A stretch of 64,000 nt of DNA from Gyrodactylus bullatarudis (GCA_012064415.1 SSNU01000177.1:191212-255211), one strand, 5' to 3'; shown: positions 1-11,432, numbered from the stretch's first letter. Numbers and translations: made by a program. The notes: generated from the letters alone by a model not told the origin.

Positions 1-345
1 CTTAATATTTTCCTTTCCTTAATCGATAGATATGTCACTAGGGAAATTTCCCTGAATCTACCTTCACCCTTCCATGATAATTCCCAACATGGGTTTTTAC
101 CAAGGAAAAATACCTCAACTAATATGCTGGAATTTCTAAATTATGCTAAACCCTTATTAAAAGCTAAAGAATTTTTTATTGTTCATTATATTGACATTTC
201 TAAAGCTTTTGATAAATTAAAATTTTCATTCATAAGACGTAAACTTATGGAAAAAAACATAGACTCATATATCATTAACCTGACCTTAAACTTATTGGTC
301 AATAGAAGACAGTATGTGGCTTTTAACACCTTTTCCAGTATAATT
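1..345 (+). pseudogene. LINE reverse transcriptase fragment (N-terminal RT part)
   Basis: The frame is open from base 1 and reads QHGFLPRKNTSTNMLEF, then IDISKAFDKL, then NRRQYVAF. These are the early RT blocks of non-LTR retrotransposons (QHGF..., D.SKAFDK with the first catalytic Asp). The window edge cuts the 5' side. At about 337-347 the LINE frame runs without a stop into PLE sequence (IDGV, then TGA), so the rest of the RT is absent. The missing half matches the LINE piece at 53786-54660, which begins at the same NRRQ(F/Y)V point. Non-functional fragment. Confidence 0.8.
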
Positions 346-1363
346 ATAGACGGTGTATGAATCGGTTCCCCCTTGGGCCCGATCCTGGCCGAAATATTCA
401 TGGCCAAATTGGAGATAGGCCCCTTAGGGAAGTCGATTGAGAAATCCAAAATCTACAGGAGATACGTTGATGATATTTTCATGATTGAGAATAAAGACAT
501 CAACCAGGAGGAAATAGTGAAGAAGTTTAATAGTGCTCACCCTTGCCTCGAATTCACTTTAGAAACAGAAGAAAATGACCAAATGCCATTTTTAGAAGTT
601 TTGTTGTGCAGAAAAGAGGATTATTAAGGAAAATCTTTAGAAAATCAACGTTCACAGGAAAGCTGCTGAGCTTCAACTCTTTTTCACTCAAATCCACCAA
701 AATAGGATTATTATTATTTCTTATTCAACAGATTAGAAAGAATCGTCTCAGATGAATGCCTTGCAGACGAAAAAGAAAACTTAAAGAAAATTTTCATGAA
801 GAACAAGTATCCAGAAGAGTTTTTTAACAATATAGTTAGAAGAGAAGAGACAGTCATGAAAGAAAAAGAAGTAGACAACAACATGACAGTGTTCTTACCG
901 TTTAAAGGTGACGTCCTGGCTGACACAACAAAATCTAGGATCAGACAATGGTGCAACTCAACCTTTCGAAACTAGATGTAAAATTTGTGTTCAAAACCAA
1001 AAGATTATTTTCCAATACTACGAAGGACAGACCTAACCCGTTATCAGAATCGTATGTTGTGTTCAAATGCTTTTGTTGTGCTGAATATATAACCATACCA
1101 CAAGGAGGCTTGAAGACAGAGTAACAGAACATTTAAACACAGGTAATACTGCAATAAGGGACCACTTGAAAGAGTGTGACGAAAAAGTTTCCCCAAAAAA
1201 CTTTGAAATTCTATACAGAAAGAAATTTGTGCAACAATTAGTGCTCCCTAAACCACTAATTAAGCAAAGACAGAAATGGAACGATGCTGAAAAGACTGAA
1301 AAATCCAAACGTAGCAAGACAACGATTCAAACTACCTTAACTTCGTTCTACACCCATTTGTAA
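346..1363 (+). pseudogene. Penelope-like element, RT end to GIY-YIG and PIP-box tail
   Basis: A PLE lacking its N-terminal half. A TGA at 358 breaks the DGVxxGSPLGP block. RT motif C is YVDD (RRYVDDIFM), followed by the PLE thumb block FLEVLLCRKED; the frame then shifts several times. A worn GIY-YIG nuclease follows (YVVFKCFCCAEYI, then RRLEDRVTEHL in another frame, about 1030-1130). The last frame, 1166-1363, ends in a basic stretch and QTTLTSFYTHL, a textbook PIP-box shape (Q-x-x-L-x-x-F-Y). Dead copy, but its C-terminus is well preserved. Confidence 0.85.
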
Positions 1364-1587
1364 ATTGTAAAAAATCAACTATATGAACTGTAATATCTAA
1401 TCATAAATAACATATTAAATTTATACTATTAATTTCCTACAGGTGTTACGTGGGGGTGTTCATCATAACTATGAGTTTGTACATTATGAGTGTGTCTATG
1501 TTACATACACCCAATGTACCTACCTATGAGAGACTATCCAATCAAAACCCTTTCTTTAAATATTGTAATTATGAATGTACTTATATT

Positions 1588-1645
1588 GGCATGTAAAGAC
1601 TGATGAGTATGCCTGAAATATAGCGCTTATCTCTTAAAAATTTGG
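1588..1645 (+). ncRNA. Hammerhead ribozyme motif, type C
   Basis: Core CTGATGAG at 1600-1607 and GAAA at 1615-1618. Upstream AAGA pairs with TCTT after the AUC cleavage triplet, closing stem I. Stem III is the near-palindrome AGCGCT. It lies in the 3' region of the preceding PLE; the sequence just after it (GGCATCGCCTTTCAT) recurs at other type C sites. Confidence 0.7.
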
Positions 1646-1659
1646 GCATCGCCTTTCAT

Positions 1660-2280
1660 TTTAAAAATGGTAGACAGCATAGCCAAAGTAAAAGATGAAA
1701 TTGCAGTTCATCTGGTAGAAAAAAAATTCTCTGATTGAATAAATGAAAATTAAAAGCATTTCTTAGGGAGGAGGGGTAGGGTTTGAGTGAGCTCATTATC
1801 TTTTCTCAAGAAAAAGATCTAGTTTTAACTGCTGCTACATCTTTTTCTTTTAACTCTTCGTTTTCGTGAAAACTAGTTGGATTATCAACTTCAGAGTTGT
1901 GTCAACTAATTGCTCATTGGATTCAACTATAACTGTAAAGGAGAATCGTTTAGCAATTTTTTGTTAGTTAAAACGTTGAGAATCTTTTGCTTGCAAAGTC
2001 CTCGAATTATGGACTTCAGCCTTTTCTAATACATCAGCCCTTATTCAAGTGATTCACTTGAGTTTGCTTGAAACAATATGTTGAAGTTGCTCTTGTGTGC
2101 CGCATGATTTGTAGTCTGCATGTGCTCTTGAACTAGAAAAGAAAATGAGCTCACTCAAGCCATATCACTTTTCCCTGAGGAATGCTTTCAAATCTCATTA
2201 ATCCAATCAGAAGTTTTCTAATTTTTCATTGTTTTATGTATAAATGTTGTGACTGCGGCTTTATTTCGTCATCCAAGTCT
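1660..2280. other. Repeat-derived non-coding stretch
   Basis: No supported gene. Bases 1668-1710 match the sequence at 30745-30782 next to the last PARG A exons, so this is a dispersed repeat tail. Two copies of a GAGCTCA-flanked inverted segment occur around 1775-2150. Confidence 0.4.
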
Positions 2281-2289
2281 ATGTTGGCA

Positions 2290-2500
2290 TATTGTTCTTA
2301 AAAGGCTAGAAACTCCCTCATGAGTTTCTTGTCCCATTTCGTAATCTTTGGCCTGGGTTTGATAATTTCCAACATTGGAGAATCAGCCATGTTACTGGAA
2401 GAAGACATATCATTATTACTCGTCCTTCTACTTAATATTTTCAAATCAAAAGTCCCTGCTCCATCAACAGGCTCATTCAAACAATTTTTATTTATTTAAA
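2290..2500 (-). pseudogene. PLE C-terminal tail fragment
   Basis: Minus-strand frame ending KITKWDKKLMREFLAF. The end resembles the conserved PLE terminus (GQLSMDEFLKRR type), with Lys in place of the usual Gln. Only the tail is present, with no RT or nuclease nearby on this strand. Assignment rests on the short terminal match. Confidence 0.4.
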
Positions 2501-3330
2501 TTTTGTACAACGATTTGTTAAAATTGCCCAACAATTCGATCACTTATCAACAGAAATATATCTATCAAATCGAATCTCTTTGGAAGATCACTACATAAAT
2601 CAAGCCAGTGTAAGAATCTGATGAGAAATTCAATATTCAACCGTCTTTCAAATCCTCTAAGAAATGAATATATCTACTGTTACTGACAAAATTCTCGAAG
2701 ATGCTCGGCACTATTTCCCACCAAAACTTTTATTTTGATCTTGTGATACTAAAATAAATTAATTTGACGCAGACCCAGAATTTGCAAAGGCTGTTCAAAA
2801 TTTATTATTACCCCAATTAGAGCGAAAAAATAAAATTTTCAAAAGTTTCAAAATTTAAAACGAAATATTTCTAGATCAAAAGATAACGAAATACTTCTCC
2901 CAAAATTAACTCTACGAATGTGTAGGACCACAGGAATCTATTCAAAAACTCACACAACCCACATACAAATATAACAGTATACCCACGCGCGAAGAAGGGC
3001 CAATCAGATTCATTCTTTCTTAATGAAAATTTTTTGTATTTAAATATGGCGGCTAAACTCTACTTTAAGGGCACCGGCCATATATATAAATAAATACAAA
3101 TGTAAAAAAATAGAAAAACATGATAAAAGCATATATATCTCATTAATTCATCAATACTCACAATTGAAGATTGCACGAATAAAATTCCAAAATTTGCATA
3201 TTAGTTTATATTTTTCATAAGACCGATAACAAATATCAATGGAAATAAAACTATTTTGTTAATTTGAATCAAAAACCGCAAATATTAAATATTTTCTAAT
3301 ATCATGTCATGTATTTACCTGATAATGTAG
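2500..3330. other. Non-coding, AT-rich
   Basis: No gene seen. Around 2990-3040, GAAGAAGGGCCAATCAGAT-like sequence matches 51095-51115, upstream of a type C ribozyme, so this is at least partly PLE 3' sequence. Confidence 0.35.
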
Positions 3331-3334
3331 AAAG

Positions 3335-3712
3335 TCTCACTGTGGTTACTCTAGCTAGAGCTTATGAAGATAAAAAGGGAATGATCGAAATGTGTCAAAG
3401 ACTCAAGCTCATTCCTTCAACTATGTCTCTGGAGGATTGTGATGGAGAAATGTATCTTGGAGAATACAGTTCATGTATTCATTAATGGAAATAATAAAAA
3501 GAAGAATAGTCCCTGGTTCCATCATTATCTCTGACGAACAAAAATCTTACAAGAAACTCAGTCAAGAGGGATACGAGCACAAAACAGTGTGCCACAAATA
3601 CGAGTTTGTGAATAGAGAAAGATATCATACCAACCGTATTGAGTCCATATGGGGAGCAGCCAAGAGAGACGCTGGAAACGTCCGAAATAAAAGAAAAAAA
3701 TTTATTAGATAG
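3335..3712 (+). pseudogene. Merlin (IS1016-type) transposase remnant
   Basis: Two pieces in different frames. 3335-3480 reads TLARAYEDKKGMIEMCQRL and CDGEMYLGEY, resembling the N-terminal region of Merlin transposases. 3473-3712 reads IKRRIVPGSIIISDEQKSY then YHTNRIESIWGAAKRD, the second Asp and final Glu blocks of the ISXO2/Merlin DDE domain. The middle with the first catalytic Asp is deleted. Dead copy, about 380 bp of an element normally near 1 kb. Confidence 0.75.
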
Positions 3713-3859
3713 TTATGTGATTGTAGTGCTGGGCATGGAGGAGCACGTTGTGGTTGGAAAAGACATGTATTCAATTTAATGATTTGTACAAGTAACAGAT
3801 AAGGCTAATGAAAGGTACATGAGAAAAGATAGAGCATTATGGTTTTAGAGAACTTACCA

Positions 3860-4060
3860 CGAGGTGTACACAATGAAATATGAGTGGTGTACCCACGTGA
3901 TACAAATCTCCTGATTTAACCTCCTTTATTTCTATTGGTCAATGAGCATTCTATTATCTTATTGGTTATTGATGATCGTGTACAAATATATTGATATTTA
4001 TGTCTTAATACTATTGGGTAGTGTTATAAATAAATATTGTTTTTTAGGGAACACAATAAT
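3860..4060 (+). repeat. Dispersed repeat, inverted copy at about 42960-43130
   Basis: CGAGGTGTACACA...ACCCACGTGAT followed by AACCTCCTTTATTTCTATTG reappears in reverse complement near 43000-43125. No coding capacity seen. Confidence 0.6.
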
Positions 4061-4164
4061 GGCTGTTACATGATGATGTATTTATTCCGCAGAAACAGTC
4101 CTGATAATATTTTTCAGGCTACTCTCCATGCAATTTCATAAATTTATACTTTTCAATAAATATA

Positions 4165-4329
4165 TTTACGGCAAATCAGGAAAAGTCAACGGAAGTTGAT
4201 AATCAAATTGATACCCAACCTGTAATTATCACTGAATCCAAAAAGTGTGCAATTAAAAAACGAGGAGTCAAAAGAAAAAGATGTAGCGGGCAGTTACAAC
4301 TAGATCCCTTTCTCAAGAAAAGACAATGA
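4165..4329 (+). pseudogene. PLE C-terminal tail with NLS and PIP box
   Basis: Open frame reading STEVDNQIDTQPVII, then the basic block KKRGVKRKR and the terminal QLQLDPFLKKRQ before TGA at 4327-4329. The last part fits Q-x-x-L-x-x-F-L (PIP-box-like) next to a nuclear-localisation-like run. 5'-truncated, with the normal 3' region and a ribozyme directly after it. Confidence 0.8.
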
Positions 4330-4430
4330 GTCCAGTGAAACCTTACTCCTCCCCCCTGTGATATTCTTTCAATTCCCATTTGTCCAATCAGAGGATTTTT
4401 AATTTTTCATCATTGTATGTATAAATATCA

Positions 4431-4485
4431 AGCCGGTGTAAGAGTCTGATGAGAACCGGTGAAATAAAAGCTTTATTACTCATTA
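4431..4485 (+). ncRNA. Hammerhead ribozyme motif, type A, intact core
   Basis: CTGATGAG at 4446-4453, GAAA at 4461-4464. GAGT before the core pairs with ACTC after the AUU triplet. Stem III AAAGCTTT is palindromic. Lies 100 bp after the PLE stop codon. Confidence 0.8.
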
Positions 4486-4730
4486 TTCACTCGTCTTCAA
4501 AATCCTCTAAGAAATGAATATTTCTAATAATTCAGATAAAATATATTTATGTCCCGATAGATCTTTCTTTTCAAATCTTTGATCGACCTAAAGAAGTTAA
4601 CCATTTCGAAAATAAATAGAATAACTAAGACCTTAATTTAGTTTATTTGTTTTAATGTTTACTTGTGAGTAGTGATGAAATTTTATTATTTAAAACCACG
4701 GTGCCCCTAAAGTGAAGTTTAGCCAATATG

Positions 4731-4785
4731 GCATGTAAAAGCTGATGAGTATGCCACGAAATAAAGCGCTATTCTTTAACAAACT
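4731..4785 (+). ncRNA. Hammerhead ribozyme motif, type C, intact core
   Basis: CTGATGAG at 4742-4749, CGAAA following; stem II GT/AC; AAAG pairs with CTTT after the AUU triplet; stem III palindrome AGCGCT. Belongs to a second PLE 3' end. Confidence 0.8.
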
Positions 4786-4938
4786 TGGCATCGCCTTTCA
4801 TCATGAATCTCACTATTGCTCAGGTTAAATCACCCAACATCTCTCTGACAAGAAATATTTTTAGTTAATCTTTGTATAGGTGCTGCATTATTCATCAGAT
4901 TATCATATTAAATTATTTATATTTATCGTATTTTTAAA

Positions 4939-5138
4939 CTATATGTTATTTTTATATTCTGGCGGATCATCATATGGAGGTAGAATCATATTTTTCATAG
5001 TGATTGAGTATCGTGGAGCATTCCGGCAGGTATCTGGCAATGGAATTTTATTGACTATATATGAGATATCTTTAATAACTTGATCTGCATTTGATAAATC
5101 ACATCTCCGTCGGGCAAGTTCCTCTCGATTCAACCATT
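4939..5138 (-). CDS. Terminal exon, membrane protein family copy 1
   Basis: 200-nt exon with acceptor TTTTAG at 5139, phase needing one base from the upstream exon; encodes WLNREELARRR...RNAPRYSITMKN...PPYDDPPEYKNNI and a stop. The tail carries PPY and PPEY, so PPxY-type WW-domain ligands are possible. Its length equals that of copy 2 (200 nt). The matching transmembrane exon is 6460-6551, separated by a 1.3-kb intron containing PLE debris. Family not recognised; ectodomain exons not found. Confidence 0.65.
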
Positions 5139-5243
5139 CTAAAATGAAAAATAAATTTGTTAAGTTTCCATATTAAAATGCACAAACTCTGATAAATAAA
5201 TCTTACTAAAGCTACTGCAAGATAAATATTAAGTAAAAAAAGA

Positions 5244-5623
5244 ATTTGCAACAAAGCTGGGTATTAAAGGGAAAGACATCCAAATGTTACAAAATCAGAA
5301 GAAGTCCCTTGATGAGGAACCCATTTGCAGCTCCACCCTAAAAGCTGAGATAAAATTTTTTGAACCAAATCATGAAAAAAATGAGCAAGTAGTGGAAACT
5401 ACGTCTCTAGGTTGTCAACTTCAAATATCATCCCCAGAAACAGTTACAGTTGATGAAAATGCACACTCAGATTACCAACAATAGTCAACAATAGTTAATA
5501 ATCAAATTATTTCTCAACCAGTAATTATCAGTTTCAAGTCAATCAATGAAAAGCCTGCAATTAGAAAAATGGGAACGAAAAGAAAAAGATGCAGTTAAAA
5601 ATAGACTCTTTCTTTACAAAACA
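5244..5623 (+). pseudogene. PLE linker and C-terminal tail with PIP box
   Basis: Reads KEFATKLGIKGKDIQM, a long polar linker to a stop at 5482, then other frames with STIVNNQIISQPVIISF, the basic GTKRKR and terminal QLKIDSFFTKQ. The end matches the PIP-box consensus Q-x-x-I-x-x-F-F exactly. The same linker occurs inverted at 29300-29720. Confidence 0.75.
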
Positions 5624-5639
5624 ATAATTATAATTATTA

Positions 5640-6060
5640 ACTTCAAAGGAGATGGTTTCAGTAATGATATAAGAAGAAGACTCAATAATCTCATCGATTA
5701 AAATTATAATAATATAGAATTGAAAATTGCATTTAAAACACAGAGATTGTTCAGTTTGATTCATAAGAATTTACTCAAGTCTGAAGAGAAGACTCTATTA
5801 GTTTATCAATTCCAGTGTGATTGTGGAGCTTCGTACATAGGAAGAACTATTAGAAAATTTTCTACGAGATCCAATGATCATCTACATAAGGATACCGCGG
5901 TTACTAGACATCTTAAGCAGGAAAACCACGTAGCTTCAATTTCAAATTTTCCGTTTTATACAAAAACTCTGGGGATGACAGCATAGATGTATGGTTAAAG
6001 GAGAAATTCTTTATCAATCAATACAAACCCAATCTGTGTTCAGAAAAACTATTCATATAA
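5640..6060 (+). pseudogene. PLE GIY-YIG endonuclease fragment
   Basis: Reads FKGDGFSNDIRRRLNNLI, then FQCDCGASYIGRTIRK..., DHLHKDTAVTRHLKQ. This is the CxCG-SYIG-T-R nuclease core of a PLE subfamily whose better copy is at 52527-53785. A frameshift near 5960 ends the frame after GMTA. It begins right after the tail of another PLE, so two elements abut. Confidence 0.75.
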
Positions 6061-6234
6061 TCTTTAACTACCTTGGCCTATGTGAGCTTTTTCACTTTTC
6101 TCTCCACTGATGCTATTTAATGGAGAGTTTTGGTGTTTTTTCAGCTTGCAAATATTCTTAATTCTTAAACTTTTACTATTTCTATCAAAATTGTAAATTA
6201 TTATTTTCATTCAATTATTTAACTCTTATCATTT

Positions 6235-6285
6235 TTAAAGTGATACCACTGATGATCCTTTAAGTTAATATATCTTTTATTTCTA
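6235..6285 (+). other. Worn type F ribozyme remnant
   Basis: ACCACTGATGATCCTTTAAG resembles the core at 52485 (minus strand) but no GAAA follows. Confidence 0.35.
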
Positions 6286-6459
6286 TTTTAAGTGGATTTT
6301 CGGACGTATTTGAGAATTAACGTGAATTATTCAATCAGAGAAAACGATATTTATAATTTCAGTCCCTACCTCTCCTCGTTAACACCAACTCAAAAAATCA
6401 AATCAACTCATTAAAATTTAATATTTAAGGATTATGTAATAGCTGTAAAATTTAGTCAC

Positions 6460-6551
6460 CATAAACTTTTCTGGCCAAAACAACAGTTCCAATAAAGGCA
6501 AGAAATCCAATTATTACACCGAGAATCAAACCAATTTTTTGAGGATTATTC
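6460..6551 (-). CDS. Transmembrane exon, membrane protein family copy 1
   Basis: 92-nt exon, acceptor TTTCTAG at 6552, donor GTGACT after G at 6460. Encodes NNPQKIGLILG, a hydrophobic run to LA and RKVYG. The same 92-nt length, phase and (Q/E)K(I/V)G...(R/K)K(V/L)Y frame recur at 26381-26290 and 40216-40125. Joins in phase to the tail exon at 5138. Confidence 0.65.
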
Positions 6552-6559
6552 CTAGAAAT

Positions 6560-7390
6560 AATGAATATATTAATGCTCTAATAGAAAAAAACATATTTAG
6601 CATGCTTGAAAAAATTTTAAAGTTGAATCGTTCTGCCCTCCACAATATATAAAATCAACACACGCACATCAACCAACGTCAAATTCATGTCAAGTCGATG
6701 TCTGCGATTTTTCAGACTTTCAAAATTTAATTTCTTACAACAGAATATTTTGAAAAGAATCATTACTACACTTTTTACAGGTTTAGTTCATAGAATGAAA
6801 AATTTATGTTCGTATTTTTAAATTCTATATTCGTAATACTCAACTGTCTATTTATTACACGTTTAATGAAAATGTCATTATTTGTAGTTCTACCAAGAAA
6901 CCCATTGCAAGCAAAGTTGGATAGATAATTGAACAAAATTAGCAAGTTGAAACTACGCCTCTCCTGATTGATCTCCAACCTTCTGCCCCAGTAAAAATTG
7001 CAACTGAGAATAAAACGGAAAATCCAAATAAGTAGAAAAACGGTAGTTGATATTCTTTTGGAAATCTTTTTAGATTTTTACAATTTTCAATTCGGTAATT
7101 TTACTCTGTATGTATCACCTTATCACAATCATCACTTATGTTCACCCAGCCCACAGTGATATTAAAAATTAAATTAATTTTGAACACTACGAACTAGACC
7201 TGAAAAAGGTATAGTATTATAGATTCCATCTAAAGATAACCTCTAACCCCCTCAAATGAAGTAACGCATATGTTACAGTATATTCTTAAAATTATTTTTT
7301 TTATAAATATCCTAGTACAATCTTAAAACCAGTACAAAACTAGTAAATCCTTAAAATAATTTAAATTTTAAGGAAATTCTAATTTCGTAC
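6560..7390. other. Non-coding stretch
   Basis: AT-rich; no supported gene or repeat boundary seen. Confidence 0.3.
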
Positions 7391-7394
7391 TGGG

Positions 7395-8103
7395 CTTGTC
7401 TAGTTAGTCTTTTTTCTTATTCAGAAGTTTCAAGATACTGTCACTGGACCTGGACACTGTCAATGCTTCCAGTCTAAGCTAAATTTTTTTAACATAAAAT
7501 ATTCCAAAAAATTATTTATTTATTTGAATAAAAAAAGGAATGATAGCACTTTGAATTACATCAAAGACCTCTATTTGTACAATTACATGAAGTATTCTGC
7601 AGTATTTAGTGTAATTGCACCTCTAAAATCCTTTTCCAGAACTCAGAGGATTTCCCATTGCAGTCGATCGTGTTGGAAGTTTTTTTCTGGTCAAGTCTTC
7701 TGGATTCATAAATACCTCTGGGAATACTTTTAACCTTTCAAGGGTAAATCTACCATCAAGAAATACCATACTGATACCAATTATTCAAGTCCCTTTACTA
7801 GAACCAATACAACCTCTTTAAGATGTCCAGGATCTTCTCTTGCTCGATAGAATTCAGGGATTTTCGATAGTAAATTCGTACCTTCGTCAATAATGAGGTA
7901 TTCAAAGTGTGGTTCTGGATCCTTTGATGATAAAGATGTGTTACATGTAAGCTTGGGTTGAATGTCTTGGTTTGCTCTCTCGACACAATTTTCTTAAAGT
8001 CTGATAAATTTCTATTTGAGTGGTTGTTTTCAAATGTGTGAACAATTTTAGTGATAGTATCTTGAAACTGAATAAGAAAAAAGACTAACTAGACAAGCCC
8101 ACA
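7395..8103. repeat. Inverted repeat pair with about 50-bp arms
   Basis: GGGCTTGTCTAGTTAGTC... at 7395 reappears in reverse complement ending GACTAACTAGACAAGCCC at 8103. The 600 bp between hold minus-strand debris (PHFEYLIIDEG...) of unknown origin. Probably a foldback or deleted DNA transposon. Confidence 0.5.
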
Positions 8104-8229
8104 TCCTTATTCATTCACGGAATAAACAAAATTTAGTGCAACCCATTCTATACAAGAGTGTGCGTACATGGGTTTGCTATCATTATTCAACAACGTTTAT
8201 CGTTGAACCTCAACTCAAAAGAAGTATAC

Positions 8230-8620
8230 GAAGAGGTCTCACTACATTGTGGGATCATTACCGATCCATGAGAAAAAACGGGGCCTGTAAATATCCTGAC
8301 GATTTTCTGTGTAAAACCAATCAGCATATTCTCTTCGATCATTCAGAGTTATTTCGTCATCTTGGACTTCAAAAAGAACCTTAACTCGCTTTCGAGTTAC
8401 ATGAAATTCTTTGAAGAGTTTACTGAGTTGCCTTTCGTAAATTTGAAGAATTTCAACCAGTTCTTGTATTGTTAAGAGACAATCATTAGTAATTTTTTAA
8501 TAGCTCTAGAGATTTGCGTCCACGTTTTTGAGTTTGATATGTAACATAATTTTCAGTCTCATGGGAAATGATTTTTTTCTTAATTGGCCTTCTGCACAGC
8601 ACTTCTTGAACAACTCAGGG
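8230..8620 (-). pseudogene. Possible Tc1/mariner-type transposase debris
   Basis: Minus-strand frame reads LTIQELVEILQIYERQLSKLF, HVTRKRVKVLFEVQ and DRREYADWF, resembling the second helix-turn-helix and linker of Tc1/IS630 transposases. No catalytic Asp found. Weak assignment. Confidence 0.3.
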
Positions 8621-9009
8621 AATGTGCCAAGTTATCAAACTCCGACTTCAATTTTATAGTTGTCGATTATAGCTCTAGCAATGTAGCTTAAGCATCACTG
8701 ATGAGAAAACATACATAGTCGTATGAGAAATTTCATTGGTTAGAGTCTTCTTTTATTTGTTCTATAATTTCATCAGACGACTGCAGTATTTCTTTCACTG
8801 AAAATTGAAAAAAAAGGATTCCTCTAATTTCATCTTGACTAATATTGAAAACGTCTCCTGTAATAACGAAAAAAAACGCCTAAAAATTTAAAGCAGTCCA
8901 CGAGTTTTGTATTAAAGATTACCTCTAATTATCTCATTTCATTGATTTTAAACACTATTCGCTTAAAAACGAAAAACTTTTTTTAAATTCGTATAATTTT
9001 CCACTTTTT

Positions 9010-9300
9010 TATAGGAAGATTAATTAAAGATTAAAGTAAACCCCTAATTAGCAAAGTACAGTTTGTTAAGAACTTAGATGAAATAAAATTGTTGAAACAA
9101 AAATTAACTGGTTTATCTGAATTATCTTGGCGACTTAAACTGAGAAGTATACCACAATTGGGTAATACAAGCGAATAGTTCCAAAATTTCTCTAAAAATT
9201 ATTTGTGAATGGTACACCACTAACGCACCCTCCCAGTCTACCCTTTTGCTACACATTGCTATATGCACTGTTCAACTAACGGACTTTCACACCTATTAAC
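9010..9300 (+). repeat. PLE upstream sequence, inverted copy of 15190-15475
   Basis: TAGGAAGATTAATTAAAG at about 9013 through ACGGACTTTCACACC at about 9294 is the reverse complement of 15190-15475, which lies immediately 5' of the PLE RT on the minus strand. The 9-kb copy has no RT attached. Confidence 0.75.
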
Positions 9301-9399
9301 AAAGACTATTCATTAATTCTTTTCTGTCTTTACATTAAACTCAAGTATAATTATAATCATGATTTATAATTGTAAATCAATTAGAATCAAACAGTGAAT

Positions 9400-9661
9400 T
9401 TATTTGGTATGTAATATAGATTTATCCATTCTATAATCTAAAATATTGACATCATCCAATAAGTTTTCAAAGTGATATTTTAAAGAGTTTTGCTCATTTT
9501 TATATCTAGTAACAAATGCCTTAATTTTTGCATAAGCTTGGCCAGGACATGAGGATTTGTGTTCTCCAGACACGCTCGATGTTTCTCGTATGAATATCAA
9601 GATCCTGTAGGTGTACATAATTAAGCTAATGATTAACAGTTCTAAGATCAAATCCACTCGT
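9400..9661 (-). CDS. Putative terminal exon with a transmembrane segment
   Basis: Acceptor TTTTCTCAG just upstream of 9661. Encodes RVDLILELLIISLIMYTYRI (hydrophobic) then a polar 55-residue tail with few prolines, to a stop at 9400. Could be the last exon of a single-pass membrane protein, but no partner exon or relative is recognised. Confidence 0.35.
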
Positions 9662-9664
9662 CTG

Positions 9665-10355
9665 AGAAAATTTTAGTTCTTCAAGCAATATTTTTCACAA
9701 TAAATCTGTGGAGAATTCGTTTATTTATTTTTGGTATCATCTTCATACGGAATTCTTAGATCCTCGAGGGATTACTAATATGTATTGTATTTGAAAGTTG
9801 AAGAACAATTTCAACATTTGTGAAACACATAAAATATCAGATACTCCGTAACTATTCTGGTGGCTGAAGTTGTTCTTAGTTGTTATAAGTGTATTTCAAA
9901 ATTAGATCAATTAGTTTTCTTATTAGAAGCATCAGAAATATCAGTTCTAGATATAATTTAGGTTTTTATCAAAAAGCTAAACATTTTTAAGAATGAAATC
10001 TTTTTAATAGTCCAATAATATTATATAATATCACAGTGTACAAATTGGACTCGGACAAAAATCACGAACCTGGTTCAGTTTTTCACGCTGAATCCAAATC
10101 TGGTTTCAGTTTTTCTGAGTAATATAGCAGAAAAAAGCTATCCCACTTAAAACTTTTGTTAAGTGCCCAGTTTTAAAAGTTCTCCTGTGACACTATAAAT
10201 TGCCCCTGTCAATCAGAGAACGGCTTAAATTAAAGATAAATAAATTTCAGATCCATCTCAAGTGTTCTATCAAGTCGAAATTGAACTTGAGTGTATTAAA
10301 ATTAGTTTGGAAGTTTCAAAATATAAACATTATAGTTAATTTGCGTTTCAATTAA
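9665..10355. other. Non-coding stretch
   Basis: AT-rich, no gene supported. Confidence 0.3.
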
Positions 10356-10357
10356 AC

Positions 10358-11325
10358 AATATTTGGTATCTAGTTGTAGAAAATTTTGAGGCGGTTACTA
10401 TGGTACTTAAATCAAAATTGTAGCTCAAAAGCGTAAAAAGTTACAACTAAAAAACTAAAATCTGAGCTTCCATACTTCATCAATACTATCTTGTATATGC
10501 GGTGGTGATGAGGGGGGGACTGGTAGCAGAACTACATTTTAACCAGTACATCAGAGTACATATAAACATGTGTGCAATATTTTTTTGGAAAAAGAGTGTG
10601 CTACACACTCACGCACTCCATATATACATAATGTACATGATTTTCGCGATTTTTTTAATCCAGCATGGACTATATAACAAATAAAGATAATTTTTGTTTC
10701 GTTTGCGCCAAGTTTTTGCCTGTCAAAAGTATTATTCCAATTTCAGACAACTTCATTTTTCTTACAAGCTTGAAGTCAATTCTCAACTTGCCGTTAATTT
10801 CTTGGACTATAGCCCAGCTTCGCTGTGTCAAATTTGTGATAAATCTATAAGATTTCGTGAGGATAGAAAGATTAATGTTGCATTCTGGTCACCTCCAAGG
10901 AATCACTCTGAGGATTGTTATTTTTGCCATTTTCAAGCATGCCAAGGAAGAAGAGCTCACGTATATAACAAAAATGTTCAGTCGGTTAACTTCTTCCAAA
11001 TTGATCTCAGAAATTCTCTTCCTAATCCACTGATACAAGAAGAATCAAACGGATTTTGCCATGATGAATGTTCAAATCAATCCTATGTTCTACAGATGTT
11101 AATAAGGCCTCTTAATCAAGAGGATTTGACAAGAATTATAAAACTTTGAGGATTGTCTCAGAGAAAATCAGAAATTTTAATAAGAGATCTTGATGAAGTA
11201 TGGGAGCTCAGATTTTAGTTTTTTAGTTGTAACTTTTTACGCTTTTGAGCTACAATTTTGATCTAAGTACCATAGTAACCGCCTCAAAATTTTCTACAAC
11301 TAGATACCAAATATAGTTTATCATT
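10358..11325. mobile_element. Foldback element with about 120-bp inverted termini
   Basis: ATTTGGTATCTAGTTG...CTTCATC at 10362-10485 is repeated inverted at 11192-11312, ending CTAGATACCAAAT. It encloses a cysteine-rich reading frame (10665-11149). No clear target duplication. Non-autonomous or decayed DNA element. Confidence 0.65.
10665..11149 (+). pseudogene. Cysteine-rich repeat protein (DCYFC type), frameshifted
   Basis: First frame gives NFCFVCAKFLPVKS; a shift near 10770 leads to LCQICDKSI, then VAFWSPPRNHSEDCYFCHF. The C-x-x-C, C-x-x-C, P-x-NH-x-x-DCYFC order is that of a protein family common in repeats of arthropods and other invertebrates; function unknown, presumably metal-binding. 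It ends at 11147. The other family often seen in such repeats (DGTN-x-NVG type) is 1.2 kb away. Confidence 0.6.
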
Positions 11326-11379
11326 TTGCTGACTAATGTCTTGCATTTTGTAGGTAGAAGACGAAAATAGATTCTGGGT

Positions 11380-11432
11380 GAATATGAGCTCTTTATTTTC
11401 GTCGGTTCTCATCAGACCCTACACCGACATAT
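11380..11432 (-). ncRNA. Hammerhead ribozyme motif, type B, intact core
   Basis: Reverse complement has GGGT-CTGATGAG (11415-11408), CGAAA, palindromic GAGCTC stem III and ACCC after the UUC triplet; GGGT and ACCC pair. 3' end of a PLE on the minus strand whose coding part has been lost. Confidence 0.8.

Noticed and set aside
186..449. Antisense reading frames over PLE and LINE copies
   Set aside because: Shadows of the sense frames; no motifs of their own.
7740..7990. Helicase Walker B-like LIIDEG
   Set aside because: No P-loop or other helicase motif nearby; the frame is short and broken.
10502..10684. 60-codon frame between foldback arm and cysteine ORF
   Set aside because: No motif and no acceptor or start context; chance frame.
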